Assembly (NCBI GenBank): GCA_017643385.1
Contig: JAEPNN010000003.1
Location: forward strand, 363,063 to 427,062
DNA from: Dinoroseobacter sp.
GTDB taxonomy: Bacteria > Pseudomonadota > Alphaproteobacteria > Rhodobacterales > Rhodobacteraceae
Length of the DNA stretch: 64,000 bases
Direction of reading: 5' to 3'
Shown: piece after piece, positions 26,714-36,080 of the stretch
Numbering within the stretch: position 1 is the first letter of the stretch
How the letters are laid out: every line of letters begins with the position of its first letter
Position numbers and translations under genes: made by a program
Notes under the pieces: generated by a model
What the model was told of the DNA's origin: nothing
Database searches by the model: none
The model's input: the letters and a program-made list of their open reading frames with translations, nothing else

Positions 26714-28558
26714 CTAGGCGACCCGAATTGAGCCAGACCTCTGGAGATCACGTATTGTTGCCTCTTCGAGGTCTTCAGCACGCGTATCTACAAAAATGCT
26801 GAGCAATGATTCCAGCGTGAAGTACGCTCGCAGTACCCGAAATAGTAGGTAGTCAGGTACCGCAACCAAAGCCCGAGGAACTCCGTTCATTAAGGCAGCT
26901 GCTACAGCCACCATAGATGGGGTGCCTGTAGTCACAGCGACCACCGATTGCCATACGATTGGACTGAGTTCATTGAACGAAAACACGCATTCCAAACTGC
27001 CGAAGATGATCAATGGAACGAGCATTGCGCGGCGTGCGGAATTAACGAGCATATATGGCAGAATAACCTTACCGCGTAGAGACGAATTCTTGGAATAAAT
27101 CAGGTCTCGGCATCTTGAGGACACATGAAAAACAGAACGAAACCAGCGCATGCGTTGTTCGCGCATGTGACCATATGTTGCCGGGACCTCAGACGTATAG
27201 AGAAGTTTTGGGTCTACGACCGAATGGTATCCTAGCTCTCCAATACGAAGCGACAGATCGGTATCCTCACCGTTCATACCTTCAACGAAACCACCCAGAT
27301 ATCGAGGATGTTCCGTACGCATGACCACGAACATACCAGGAATTCCAACCACCCCATTTATGGCCCCCAGTGCAACAGAATAGAAACCATGTTTGACAAG
27401 GACCTCGAGCAGACGCGCGCGATCAAAAAGTGCGCCTCCAGGAGGAACAGGTACGCCTCCAACAATACCAACCTGGGGATCTGCGAAGTAGCGCATTGCT
27501 CGGGTCAGGTTATCGCGACCAATCAAGGTGTCAGCGTCAACTCGTACGAAGAATTCAGTTTCTACCGCGTCGAGCCCGGCATTCAGCGCATTTGCTTTTC
27601 CTGGCCTCGGAACCTTAATGATCCGTCCTTGAGCGGCTGTACAAGCTTCAAGCGCTAACCGCGCGGTCTCTTCGGTAGCGTCCGATGAGTTGTTATCCAT
27701 GATGAGAATATGAACATCCGCGCCATAGTGCGCGGCTGCCTCATCTATCGCCAAGATCGTATCAGCGATGATGTACTGCTCATTATATGCGGGCACGATA
27801 ACTGAGATCGCGGGGTTAAAGGCTCGCGTTCGGCTCTTCAGAAAATCCCAAATCGATAAAGCATAGAGTTGTCCGAAGAGAACCGGCAGGAAAAGGAACA
27901 CTCCCGGACCGATCCCGCCGAGCAAGGTCCAAGACCTCATTTGATAGACCAGTTCGAAATCCATACTGCTGACCCAAAAGGCAGTAACGGCACTCGTAGA
28001 AACGATGATGAACAACCGGATTGTGGCACGGGTTGTTTTTAAAGGACGGTGTTCCACACGGATGCGTGCAGGCATGAAACCGCGTTGAAGGAGTTTGAAG
28101 GAAAAAAGCGCGAATCCGATCAAGCCCGATGTAATGGCGCTGAAATGCAACGCGTAGGAAACACCCAACAAGGTATGAAAAATGATGTTGGCAAGATCGA
28201 GTAATGCGCAAATTACCAGATAGCTGACGACCAGATCCGTGGCAAAGCCGATACGACCAAGCATGCTCCCAGAACTGAAGAGAGCAAAGGCAAAGTAAAA
28301 AGAAACAAGGAAGATGCGGATCGCGATTGCATGATTGCCATCATAAGGTGAGAACACCAGATCGCGGTTTGGAAAGAATTGCCTTCCAACATCGGAGTTC
28401 ACCAAAATTAACAGAACGGTCGCTGTGATTGTGAACACAGCAATGGTTGTAGGCGCACGCCACACTGAAATTAAACCAGCGAATTTTTTGGGTGCGCTGT
28501 CAGTCGAAGCAAATAATATTTGATCGCGACCATCTCTGTGCGCTGCAGTATTCACCAC
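26714..28558 (-). CDS. Membrane glycosyltransferase family 2, BcsA-like, no PilZ domain
   Basis: 614 residues. About six membrane helices occupy residues 36-235. The GT2 catalytic domain has VIVPAYNE (254-260), DNNSSD (288-293), the metal-binding DAD (341-343), the general-base block GEDTD (430-434) and the processive QRMRW (468-472). Further membrane helices follow. This layout matches BcsA, a processive beta-glycan synthase that also forms the export channel. The C-terminal PilZ domain for c-di-GMP is absent. It overlaps the BcsB-like gene by 7 bp and lies downstream of UDP-sulfoquinovose synthase, so UDP-sulfoquinovose is a candidate donor. That link is inference from context. Confidence 0.85.
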   Translation of the reverse strand: MVNTAAHRDGRDQILFASTDSAPKKFAGLISVWRAPTTIAVFTITATVLLILVNSDVGRQFFPNRDLVFSPYDGNHAIAIRIFLVSFYFAFALFSSGSMLGRIGFATDLVVSYLVICALLDLANIIFHTLLGVSYALHFSAITSGLIGFALFSFKLLQRGFMPARIRVEHRPLKTTRATIRLFIIVSTSAVTAFWVSSMDFELVYQMRSWTLLGGIGPGVFLFLPVLFGQLYALSIWDFLKSRTRAFNPAISVIVPAYNEQYIIADTILAIDEAAAHYGADVHILIMDNNSSDATEETARLALEACTAAQGRIIKVPRPGKANALNAGLDAVETEFFVRVDADTLIGRDNLTRAMRYFADPQVGIVGGVPVPPGGALFDRARLLEVLVKHGFYSVALGAINGVVGIPGMFVVMRTEHPRYLGGFVEGMNGEDTDLSLRIGELGYHSVVDPKLLYTSEVPATYGHMREQRMRWFRSVFHVSSRCRDLIYSKNSSLRGKVILPYMLVNSARRAMLVPLIIFGSLECVFSFNELSPIVWQSVVAVTTGTPSMVAVAAALMNGVPRALVAVPDYLLFRVLRAYFTLESLLSIFVDTRAEDLEEATIRDLQRSGSIRVA

Positions 28559-30036
28559 GATTGATCGCGCAAATCGACAATAAGTAAGACGTCTCGTGCA
28601 AATCTTGATCCATACTCCGAGAGGTCCTTTGAGAAGATCTCATGCTCGTCGTCGTAAGACACAACCCAGACTTCGCCCTTCGAAGCCTGCCATGCCGCCA
28701 AAGAAGCGCCACGTGGCTGCACATAAACCGGGGTCGTTCCGTCAACAGGCAATGGCAAATGTGCGATGAGATCAGCGGCAACATGCGCCTCCGGTGCAGA
28801 CAACCCTTCTGCGGACAAAGCCCACCCATCAGAAAGCGCATCGATCAGATTTAGAAACGGATCATCAATCACCGCATTTCCGCTCCGAAACGTTGATGAT
28901 GACCGGATCTCTGCAACAACTTTTGGAGATTGTGTGCACTCATCCGTAGAATTCTGAAATGTTGTGGCTGTGATCTCGAGCGCGTTAACACGCCGATGAA
29001 ATCCTGCTGGCAGGGCGATTGACTGAAAGAACGCACCGCTCCACGCCTGCACTTGCACAACCAGTTTTCCATTCAACGCGACTGAGACCAACCAAGGTGC
29101 ATCGTCCTCCTGACGCCCAAGAACCATTTCAAGGTCGAACTGGGCCGGAAGTATTCGACTTGCTGCTCCCGTGAAGTCATAAACAATCCGCCAAGTTTGA
29201 TCATCTCTGAAGCGTCTCATCTCATAAAGATCTGAGTCGGGCCTGGTAGCTTCCGACCATGCAAAGCTAGGCGTTTCGATGATTGGTTTAAGTTCATCTG
29301 CCAAGTAAGCGGCTGTGGTTGGGTCAACGCCATCACCTGAGAAGGCAAAATCAAGACCAGACGCAGCTAGCTTGTGCGCAGCAAACAAAACTGCAGATTG
29401 GTTATCTGATGGAAGTGCAAGCTGAACGGTTCGGCCATTTACCATCACGCGATCCCGCAAGGAGCTAAGCCCGCTTTCCAATGTCAGATGAACGGCGCTG
29501 CTGGTCTCAATTTCCACAATCGCTTCAAGCCCTGCTTCCTGATCGCACTGATAGTGTTGGCCATCGCCTTGCAGGCTGAAGGAAACTCGGAGCTGCTCTC
29601 GGGCAAGGTCATCCATTGTCAGTGCTACTCGAAAAGAACGGCTCGTCTCACCCGGTCGGAGAAGTAATTCCGCTCTTTTCTTGTTGCCGATCGAAACCCG
29701 TAGTACGCCCTCAACGCCGCTGAGGATCTGCATCGTCGTATCAATTTGCAAGTATCCAGAACTCGGCCGTGCATCTATCGGCAGATAGAATGTAGTGCTT
29801 TGGTAGGCCGGTAGTCCGGTCAGGATAATAGGCGTGCTAATTTGTGTACGCCGTACAACCGCTTTGCTGTCAACACCCTCAGCTTGAGTGTCAGTACTGG
29901 TCTCGAATGCGAGACGTGGTCCAAGCACTTTCTCAGTCATCAGCCGCGCGGTGAGACGCAAAGATTGCGAATTAGAAAGGCTTAGCGCGACACCCGCCAG
30001 CAGAAAAGCGAGTAAGCCAATTCCAATTAGACGCAT
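28552..30036 (-). CDS. BcsB-like periplasmic partner of the glycosyltransferase
   Basis: 494 residues with an N-terminal signal or anchor helix (RLIGIGLLAFLLAGVALSL). The body is beta-rich, with two jelly-roll-like segments (about 65-185 and 300-420) separated by an alpha/beta part (LAASGLDFAFSGDGVDPTTA). BcsB of cellulose synthase has this plan (carbohydrate-binding and flavodoxin-like domains), but it ends in a membrane helix that contacts BcsA. Here the protein ends after VLLIVDLRDQ without one. The identification rests on overall pattern and on overlap with the BcsA-like gene, so it is moderate. It likely guides a nascent polymer through the periplasm. Confidence 0.65.
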   Translation of the reverse strand: MRLIGIGLLAFLLAGVALSLSNSQSLRLTARLMTEKVLGPRLAFETSTDTQAEGVDSKAVVRRTQISTPIILTGLPAYQSTTFYLPIDARPSSGYLQIDTTMQILSGVEGVLRVSIGNKKRAELLLRPGETSRSFRVALTMDDLAREQLRVSFSLQGDGQHYQCDQEAGLEAIVEIETSSAVHLTLESGLSSLRDRVMVNGRTVQLALPSDNQSAVLFAAHKLAASGLDFAFSGDGVDPTTAAYLADELKPIIETPSFAWSEATRPDSDLYEMRRFRDDQTWRIVYDFTGAASRILPAQFDLEMVLGRQEDDAPWLVSVALNGKLVVQVQAWSGAFFQSIALPAGFHRRVNALEITATTFQNSTDECTQSPKVVAEIRSSSTFRSGNAVIDDPFLNLIDALSDGWALSAEGLSAPEAHVAADLIAHLPLPVDGTTPVYVQPRGASLAAWQASKGEVWVVSYDDEHEIFSKDLSEYGSRFARDVLLIVDLRDQSW

Positions 30037-30122
30037 TAAAGGTCACCGCACAAACACAGCACTGGGGAACTTTGTAGCGCGCATGACCGATTGAGCATTT
30101 GCGTTTCTTCCCGGAACAAGGC

Positions 30123-31328
30123 CTAAGCGGCCTTGTCTATAACGCCTGGACGCTGATGTTTGCTCCAAGTTGACAAGCATGGGATTTTCTCTCTTTTGCA
30201 ACGCCCCGCGTATTCCAGCGCGATCTCTTTAGTCTCCTCCATCAAACCCGCAGCAAGCGTTATTGGCTTGAGACCTAAATCTATAAACGTGCGGTTAGAC
30301 ACACGCAGATCGTTTTCAGGGGCTTCGTTTCGTGGGTTTTCGACAAATGCAACTTTAGCGTTTGACAGGTCTGCGACCAACTTCGCAAGATCAGCAACGG
30401 TGTGTGTCTCTGTCATCTGATTGATGATCCTGACTTTTCCAGTGTGCTGAAACGGTGTTTCTACCGCTAGCGCGATACATTTGACTGTATCTTGAATGTG
30501 GATGAAAGCGCGGGTCTGCCCACCCGTGCCATGAACAGTGAGCGGGTGTCCTACCGCCGCTTGCATTAGAAAACGGTTCAGGACCGTTCCGTAGTCCCCA
30601 TCATAGTCGAACCGATTGATTAAGCGTATATCTAGCTTGGTCTCTGCCGTCTGAGTGCCCCAGACAATCCCTTGATGCAGGTCAGTGATACGCAACAAGT
30701 CGTTCTTGGCGTAAAACTGGAACAGAAGCTGATCCATAGCTTTGGTCATGTGGTAAACACTGCCGGGCTTGCTTGGATACAGAATGTCCCGCTCAACCAC
30801 CTTGTTATCATCGTGAGGTATTTGAACGCGAAGGTATCCTTCGGGAATTTCGATCCCATCGCCGTCGTAGCCATAGACCCCCATGGTCCCCAGATGAACG
30901 ATATGTGCATCTAGGCCCAGCTCAGAGACGGCCGCCAACAGGTTGTGGGTCGCCGAAATATTGTTGTCGACGGTGTATCGCTTTTCATGGACCCCTTTCA
31001 TCGAATAGGGCGCCGCTCTCTGCTCACCAAAATGAATGATTGTATCGGGTCGGACCCGAGAGAGAAGGTTCGCCAAGCGTTCATACTCTAAAGCAGCATC
31101 AATGTTGGCAAACTCGATCTTTTCGCCACTTACGAACTGCCAAGCTGTTAGCCTGTCTTGAATTGGCGAAATGGGGGTCAGGCTGTCTGTTCCCATATGC
31201 GTATCGATATTACGTCGAGACAGGTTATCGATAATCGTAATTTTATGGCCACGGTTCGAAAGATGCAGGGCTGTCGGCCAACCACAAAAGCCGTCGCCTC
31301 CGACCACAATAATGTTCTTCTTGTTCAT
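30123..31328 (-). CDS. sqdB: UDP-sulfoquinovose synthase (SqdB/SQD1-like)
   Basis: 401 residues of the extended SDR (epimerase) family. The diagnostic blocks of SQD1 are present: VVGGDGFCGWPTALHLS (NAD motif), IHFGEQRAAPYSM (99-110), LGTMGVYG with T148, and VYHMTK with Y192 and K196, plus TDLHQGIVWG and AVGHPLTVHGTGGQTRAF. SQD1 makes UDP-sulfoquinovose from UDP-glucose and sulfite. ATG at 31328 is chosen because GGAGGGG lies six bases upstream. Normally it feeds sulfolipid synthesis through SqdD/SqdX. Neither is here; instead BcsB- and BcsA-like genes follow on the same strand after 86 bp. Confidence 0.88.
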   Translation of the reverse strand: MNKKNIIVVGGDGFCGWPTALHLSNRGHKITIIDNLSRRNIDTHMGTDSLTPISPIQDRLTAWQFVSGEKIEFANIDAALEYERLANLLSRVRPDTIIHFGEQRAAPYSMKGVHEKRYTVDNNISATHNLLAAVSELGLDAHIVHLGTMGVYGYDGDGIEIPEGYLRVQIPHDDNKVVERDILYPSKPGSVYHMTKAMDQLLFQFYAKNDLLRITDLHQGIVWGTQTAETKLDIRLINRFDYDGDYGTVLNRFLMQAAVGHPLTVHGTGGQTRAFIHIQDTVKCIALAVETPFQHTGKVRIINQMTETHTVADLAKLVADLSNAKVAFVENPRNEAPENDLRVSNRTFIDLGLKPITLAAGLMEETKEIALEYAGRCKREKIPCLSTWSKHQRPGVIDKAA

Positions 31329-31884
31329 AGGAGACCCCTCCAGTTTCTGGTGCACGAAGTCGTTAACCATAAATAAACTTTGGAGTGGTGGGCGTCTGGC
31401 CAAAGGACAGATAGTTGTAAGCGAAAAAGGATGCTCAACATATGCCTTGGCATAGGCATTCGCACCATTCGGTACAATTTCAGCGCTAAAAGAGGGTCCG
31501 TTCGCGTAAGTTAGGCGGGCGTTCGGTCAAATTTTCCCTGTTGAAACGCTAGTTGTCTCAGGCAACTGCTGGTCACCAAAATGAGACCCTTTGTTGCAAC
31601 GCCAAAACCAGGTGCGCTGCTCGTTTGTAACCGGATAAGCTTGATCACGAGGCTGCGGACAATCGAACAACGCCTACGAAACATTAGTGGCCTTTTGCAT
31701 CAGAGCAGGCGCGATCCAGTAGTTTGAAATGTAATGGAACCTGTGATTAACAGCCAAAGAATAGATATTATCGGCGCTCGATTGGCTGTCATTGCCCAAT
31801 TGGCCTCGAACGTATCGGTAACAGGGATCGCTTGGATTATTATTCAGCTGGCTTGTGCATAATCAGTCGTCTTGGCTGGCTTAG
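31329..31884. other. Long intergenic region upstream of sqdB
   Basis: About 555 bp without a supported gene, between the sqdB start and the racemase stop. It should hold the promoter of the sqdB-bcsB-like-bcsA-like operon. The only structured element noticed is TATGCC-TT-GGCATA at 31441-31454, a 14-bp palindrome about 115 bp before the start codon that could be an operator. Confidence 0.4.
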
Positions 31885-32544
31885 TTATAAGAATTCGGGG
31901 CGGACCGTGCCTGATCGTGCGTTTTCGATCAACGACAAGATATCCGTTATTGGCAAGCCTGTTTGAGCCGCAAGAATGGCTTTGTATGGCGGAAGATTCG
32001 TACATTCTAAAAGGAGATGTTTGTGATGAGCTTGCCGCTTAGAAGCGACAAATTCGACAATCTCTTGGCTGGCACGATCCACATCTAATTCAGTGAGGTT
32101 TTGCGAAATGACCCGGCGCAAATGCATATCTTCAGGCAATCCGATCATATCGGTCTGGAAGGGCCCCAAGTGATCTGCGTTTAGTTTGTTCTCATCAAAA
32201 GTGACTGTGAGAATTTCACGCGGCGCGTAAGTCTGACACAGGACTGGCAGCGCTGTGAGTGCCGAACTAATGAGTGTTTTGCGGGTGCATGAAGCAAGAT
32301 GGGATTGCCAGTAGGATAAGAACCCACAAGACGTAACAATGATATTTGCGACTGCGATGCCGATCGCCTCCTCAAACGGAGCTATCGCAATGCTGGCAGG
32401 ATCAGAGCTCACAATTTGGCTGACAGATGCCCCTGCAATTTTGAGGATTTCGACTTGCTCGAGATAAGTTTCGCGGCACCCTACATCTCCTGCAATTCTT
32501 GGAAATTCGGTATCCAATTGAAGAACAGCAACAGCTGGTGTCAT
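31885..32544 (-). CDS. Aspartate/glutamate (hydantoin-type) racemase family protein
   Basis: 219 residues. The two active-site cysteines lie in IIVTSCGFLSYW and LLLECTNLPPYK, the arrangement of PLP-independent Asp/Glu/hydantoin racemases. Its start overlaps the stop of the TRAP large permease (ATGA at 32541-32544), so it belongs to the TRAP operon. It may interconvert or isomerise the imported compound. A maleate-isomerase-like or decarboxylase-like role within the same superfamily is also possible. Confidence 0.8.
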   Translation of the reverse strand: MTPAVAVLQLDTEFPRIAGDVGCRETYLEQVEILKIAGASVSQIVSSDPASIAIAPFEEAIGIAVANIIVTSCGFLSYWQSHLASCTRKTLISSALTALPVLCQTYAPREILTVTFDENKLNADHLGPFQTDMIGLPEDMHLRRVISQNLTELDVDRASQEIVEFVASKRQAHHKHLLLECTNLPPYKAILAAQTGLPITDILSLIENARSGTVRPEFL

Positions 32545-33848
32545 CTGGTCTGGCGAATATTATCTGGCAACCATGTTGCCAGTTCGGGGAACGCCACGAG
32601 CAGCACGATCATCAACAACATTAGGGCCACCATCGGCAATGCCACTTTTGAGATATATCCGATCTCGTGGCGGGTCATTCCTTGAAGCACGAACAGGTTA
32701 AACCCAATGGGAGGTGTAACTTGTGCCATTTCAACGACAACCACGATAAAGATACCAAACCAAATTGGATCGATCCCAGCTTGCCGGATCATCGGCTCTA
32801 CGATGGCCATGGTCAGAACGACTGAAGAAATCCCGTCAAGGAACATCCCTAGGATGACGTAGAAAACCGTGAGCGCCGCAATCAATGTGATCGGCGACAG
32901 GTTAAGACCATCGATGTAAGCCGCCAGCGAGCGTGGTAATCCAGTGAAGCCCATAGATAGCGATAAGAACGCGGCCCCCATTAAGATCAATGCAATCATG
33001 GCGGAGGTTCGGGTGGCTCCCATCAGGCTTTCAAAAAAGGTACTGAAGTTCAATGAACGCTGAAAAGCCGCCAGAACCAATGCCCCCAAGACGCCAACCG
33101 CGGCGGCTTCAGTCGCAGTGGCCCAGCCGAAATACATCGACCCGATGACCGCAAAAACAAGACACAGCACCGGGATCAGAAAACGGCTTTCAGCCAGCAT
33201 GGTTCCAAAACTGATGCCAGGCTCTGGTTCTGGACGCTGATCCGGGCGAAAAAAGTGCCAGACAACAATGTAGGACATGAACAACGCCGCCAGAACAAGG
33301 CCGGGGATGATCCCCGCCATGAACAACTTGATGATGCTCTCGTTGATAGAGACACCGTATACAATGAGCGTCAGAGACGGGGGGATCATCAGGCCGAGGG
33401 TCGCTGCCCCCGCCAACGTACCCACAATCATGTATTCGGGATAGCCGCGTTTGCGCAGCTCCGGTATCGACATTTTGCCAACCGTTGTCAGGGTTGCCGC
33501 AGATGACCCAGATACCGCTGCAAAGATTGTACAACCAGCGATATTCGTATGCAGCAATCCACCCGGCAACCAACGCATCCAAGGGGCAAGCCCGCGAAAC
33601 ATGTCTTGCGATAATCGTGTCCGGTACAGGATTTCACCCATCCAGATAAACAAGGGCAGAGCGGTCAATGTCCATGACGAAGCTCCCGTCCAGATTGTTG
33701 TGATCATTGCATCGCCCGCAGGCCGTACGGTAAATAATTCCATACCAACCCAAGCCACCCCCATCAGGGCAAGGCCGATCCAGATCGACGATCCCAGAAG
33801 AGTGAACAGTACAAACAGGAAAACAACGGTTGCGTAAGCTTCGGTCAT
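32541..33848 (-). CDS. TRAP transporter large permease (DctM family)
   Basis: About 435 residues with roughly 12 membrane helices. Typical blocks include LPLFIWMGEIL, SGSSAATLTTVGKMSIPELRK, GAATLGLMIPPSLTLIVYGV, FLDGISSVVLT and TPPIGFNLFVLQGMT. The ATG at 33848 overlaps the stop of the small-permease gene (ATGA). The open frame extends further upstream inside that gene but without a start signal. It imports an organic acid or zwitterion with sodium or protons. Confidence 0.92.
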   Translation of the reverse strand: MTEAYATVVFLFVLFTLLGSSIWIGLALMGVAWVGMELFTVRPAGDAMITTIWTGASSWTLTALPLFIWMGEILYRTRLSQDMFRGLAPWMRWLPGGLLHTNIAGCTIFAAVSGSSAATLTTVGKMSIPELRKRGYPEYMIVGTLAGAATLGLMIPPSLTLIVYGVSINESIIKLFMAGIIPGLVLAALFMSYIVVWHFFRPDQRPEPEPGISFGTMLAESRFLIPVLCLVFAVIGSMYFGWATATEAAAVGVLGALVLAAFQRSLNFSTFFESLMGATRTSAMIALILMGAAFLSLSMGFTGLPRSLAAYIDGLNLSPITLIAALTVFYVILGMFLDGISSVVLTMAIVEPMIRQAGIDPIWFGIFIVVVVEMAQVTPPIGFNLFVLQGMTRHEIGYISKVALPMVALMLLMIVLLVAFPELATWLPDNIRQTR

Positions 33849-34537
33849 TCCACTGCCTCCGACGCAATCGGATTCACACCAGTTATTAGCATCCGGTAAA
33901 GCGTGTCCCACAGCGCCACAGCCAGCAGGATTGTACCAATCGACATCGCCAGTTGGGGGATCCAGATAGGGGTGTAGACCAATGTCATGTTGCCTTCGAC
34001 AACGCCCGCGAAATCAAGAGAGAAGAGCGAGACCACCCATTCGGGAATTTGGTCCTGTCCCTGCGTTCGGTCGTTCAGCATTTCAGAAAAGAAGTTCGCT
34101 TTGACGGCATATCGCGCGAAATATGTGGCAATAACAGCGCCGCCGAAAACCGCAAACACATCCAGCCAGCGGCGCAGGAAATCATTGGCGTTCAGGATTA
34201 TTGATACCCGGATATGTGCGCCACGTGTCAGTGCATAGCACAGCGCAAAAAACGATGTGGCAGCCATCGAGTAGCCTGCAAATTCGGTTGTTCCGGGCAC
34301 AGCGACGCTAGTCCAGCGGGCGACCATTCCCAAGACGATCAAAGACAGGATCGTCATCATGAAGAAACCTGCGATAGCCCCACTGGCCAAATAAACCCCG
34401 TCCAACAGGCGCCAAAGAGGACGCATCGCATTTTCGAGCCGCGGACCTGCGATCAAACACACCACCCCAATCAAGCTGGGCAAAACAAAGAGCCAGACCC
34501 ACAGGGGCAGCCCCATGACAGGTGACCAATCACGCAT
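33845..34537 (-). CDS. TRAP transporter small permease (DctQ family)
   Basis: 230 residues with four main membrane helices and the DctQ core (GTTEFAGYSMAATSFFALCY, TRGAHIRVSIIL). It is somewhat longer than usual because of an N-terminal segment. It partners with the overlapping large permease. A strong stem-loop separates it from the upstream binding-protein gene. Confidence 0.88.
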   Translation of the reverse strand: MRDWSPVMGLPLWVWLFVLPSLIGVVCLIAGPRLENAMRPLWRLLDGVYLASGAIAGFFMMTILSLIVLGMVARWTSVAVPGTTEFAGYSMAATSFFALCYALTRGAHIRVSIILNANDFLRRWLDVFAVFGGAVIATYFARYAVKANFFSEMLNDRTQGQDQIPEWVVSLFSLDFAGVVEGNMTLVYTPIWIPQLAMSIGTILLAVALWDTLYRMLITGVNPIASEAVE

Positions 34538-34564
34538 CAGGATGTCTCATTTTGGGAAATCGCA

Positions 34565-34591
34565 GGCCAGCCGACATATAGTCGGCTGGCC
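34565..34591. other. Perfect 11-bp stem-loop after DctP gene
   Basis: GGCCAGCCGAC (34565-34575) pairs perfectly with GTCGGCTGGCC (34581-34591) around a 5-nt loop. It lies 9 bp past the DctP stop and 27 bp before DctQ. Without a T-run, it probably protects the binding-protein mRNA or partly blocks read-through. Confidence 0.65.
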
Positions 34592-34600
34592 CCATGTCAC

Positions 34601-35584
34601 TTAGTTTGCGTTGTAAGCGTCGAGTATCGACTGACCGTCAGCACCAGCAGTCTCAAGCCACTCTGCCGTCATTTTCGCGCCAATCGCTTCTAGCTCTGCA
34701 AGGAACTCCGGGCCGGCGTCCTGAACGGTCATTCCGTTCTTTGCGAGCTCATCAAAATAGAAATCTGCCAACTCGGCTGATCTCGCGGCACATGAGGCCG
34801 CAGTTTCGTCTGCTGCCTTCTGAATCCCAGCCTGAACCTCAGCATCAAGCCCTTCCCAGACTTGGGTATTCACCATCACGTAATTGCGCGGCAGCCATGC
34901 GTTGACCTTGTAGTAATGGCTCAGATGCTCCCAAACCTGCCGGTCATAACCGGTTGATCCAGACGAAATGAACGCGGAGGCAACACCTGTGGCAAGCGCC
35001 TGGCTAAGTTCTGCGGCTTCGATCTGAACAGGGATCATGCCAAGTTCTTCAGCAAAGGTGGCTGTTGCTGAATTATAAGAGCGGAACTTGATGCCTTGCG
35101 TATCGGCGGACGAGCTCACTTCCTTGTTGAAGTAGAACCCCTGCCCCGGCCAAGGGCACGTATAAAGCGCGACGAGGTTTAGATCTGCCAACTGGGCGTT
35201 GACCGTGTCGCGCGCAGCGTCCCAAAGACGAGCGTTGTCTTCATAGCTTGTGGCAATGAACGGTAGATTGTCCCACCCCAAAAGCGGCGCCTCGTTGGCA
35301 TGGGCTGACATAAAGCGCTCACCAATCGGGACCTGACCGGTTTGGATCGCACGCTTGATATCACCACCGCCGAATAGCGATCCACCTGGGTGGACAGTGA
35401 TGTCGATTGCACCGTTCGTGTATTCACGAACGAGATCTGCAAAAACAACACCCTGTTCAGAGTGAAAATTTGTGGCCGCATAAGCCATCGGCATGTCCCA
35501 AGATTGGGCGTGGCCGTCGGCGGTTGCGGCCGTAGCCGAAAATCCGCCGAACGCAGTTATCATTGCAATTTTCAAGAAATTCAT
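34601..35584 (-). CDS. TRAP transporter substrate-binding protein (DctP family)
   Basis: About 327 residues with a Sec signal peptide (ends near SATAATADGHA). The DctP fold is visible, including GIKFRSYNSATATFAEELGM, in which the conserved Arg that clamps the carboxylate lies, and VASAFISSGSTGYDR. Start at 35584, preceded by GGGAGGA. It is the first intact gene of the TRAP-racemase operon. A DadA-like remnant lies 25 bp upstream, so the ligand may be an amino acid or derivative; this is inference. Confidence 0.9.
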   Translation of the reverse strand: MNFLKIAMITAFGGFSATAATADGHAQSWDMPMAYAATNFHSEQGVVFADLVREYTNGAIDITVHPGGSLFGGGDIKRAIQTGQVPIGERFMSAHANEAPLLGWDNLPFIATSYEDNARLWDAARDTVNAQLADLNLVALYTCPWPGQGFYFNKEVSSSADTQGIKFRSYNSATATFAEELGMIPVQIEAAELSQALATGVASAFISSGSTGYDRQVWEHLSHYYKVNAWLPRNYVMVNTQVWEGLDAEVQAGIQKAADETAASCAARSAELADFYFDELAKNGMTVQDAGPEFLAELEAIGAKMTAEWLETAGADGQSILDAYNAN

Positions 35585-35609
35585 TTGTGTCCTCCCAGAC
35601 CGCAGCGCA

Positions 35610-35879
35610 TTAACGCGCAGCATGTTTTAATGGATCAAATGCCGCCAAATCTGTGTTTGGTCTTTTACGGTCGATAAGATCCCTAATAATCCGACCTGTT
35701 TTGGCCCCAGCTGTCAAGCCAACGTGTTGATGCCTTAAGGCGCTGTAGCCTTTGCCATGGTGGTCATTTGCTCCAACCAGCGGCAAGCTATCAGCTGGTA
35801 CAGGGCGATAACCCATCCCTTCTGCAACTGGGTCCGAGGTCATGTAAGGCAGGATCGCAGCAACCTGTCGGCGCACCAT
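35610..35879 (-). pseudogene. DadA-like oxidoreductase, C-terminal remnant
   Basis: About 85 codons match the C-terminus of DadA-type enzymes: GYRPVPADSLPLVG, SALRHQHVGLTAGAKTGR, NTDLAAFDP. They closely parallel the end of the intact gene at 21543-22790. The N-terminal three quarters are absent. It was probably once the first gene of the TRAP-racemase operon. Homology stops near 35880, where plus-strand TRAP debris begins. Confidence 0.75.
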
Positions 35880-35894
35880 ATCAAAGGGCGCGCT

Positions 35895-36040
35895 TTGGTA
35901 ATGTGAAGGTAACCAAAGTTATCCCACCAGCGATGAAACTCATTTTCTTTGGCTACATGCCAGTGGTCTTCCTGACCTCGCTTTGGCCAGACCTGTCGCT
36001 CTTTCTGCCGCGCTTCTTCGAATATGACGTCTCGCCCTGA
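35895..36040 (+). pseudogene. TRAP large permease (DctM), C-terminal remnant
   Basis: The plus frame VTKVIPPAMKLIFFGYMPVV, then SLWPDLSLFLPRFF and a stop at 36038-36040, matches the last helix and terminal motif of DctM proteins. The rest of the gene is missing. It stands just before a DctP pseudogene, in the order Q-M-P. Confidence 0.6.
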
Positions 36041-36080
36041 GTTCAGCCACAACAATTCATCCCAAAGGGGAGGGCCTAAA

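Noticed and set aside
26714..30036. Ordinary cellulose synthase operon (bcsAB)
   Set aside because: No PilZ domain, no BcsC or BcsZ, BcsB-like protein lacks the C-terminal membrane helix, and UDP-sulfoquinovose synthase precedes it.
31734..31862. Short hydrophobic frame of about 43 codons upstream of sqdB
   Set aside because: No ribosome-binding site and no recognisable family; could be chance in a non-coding stretch.
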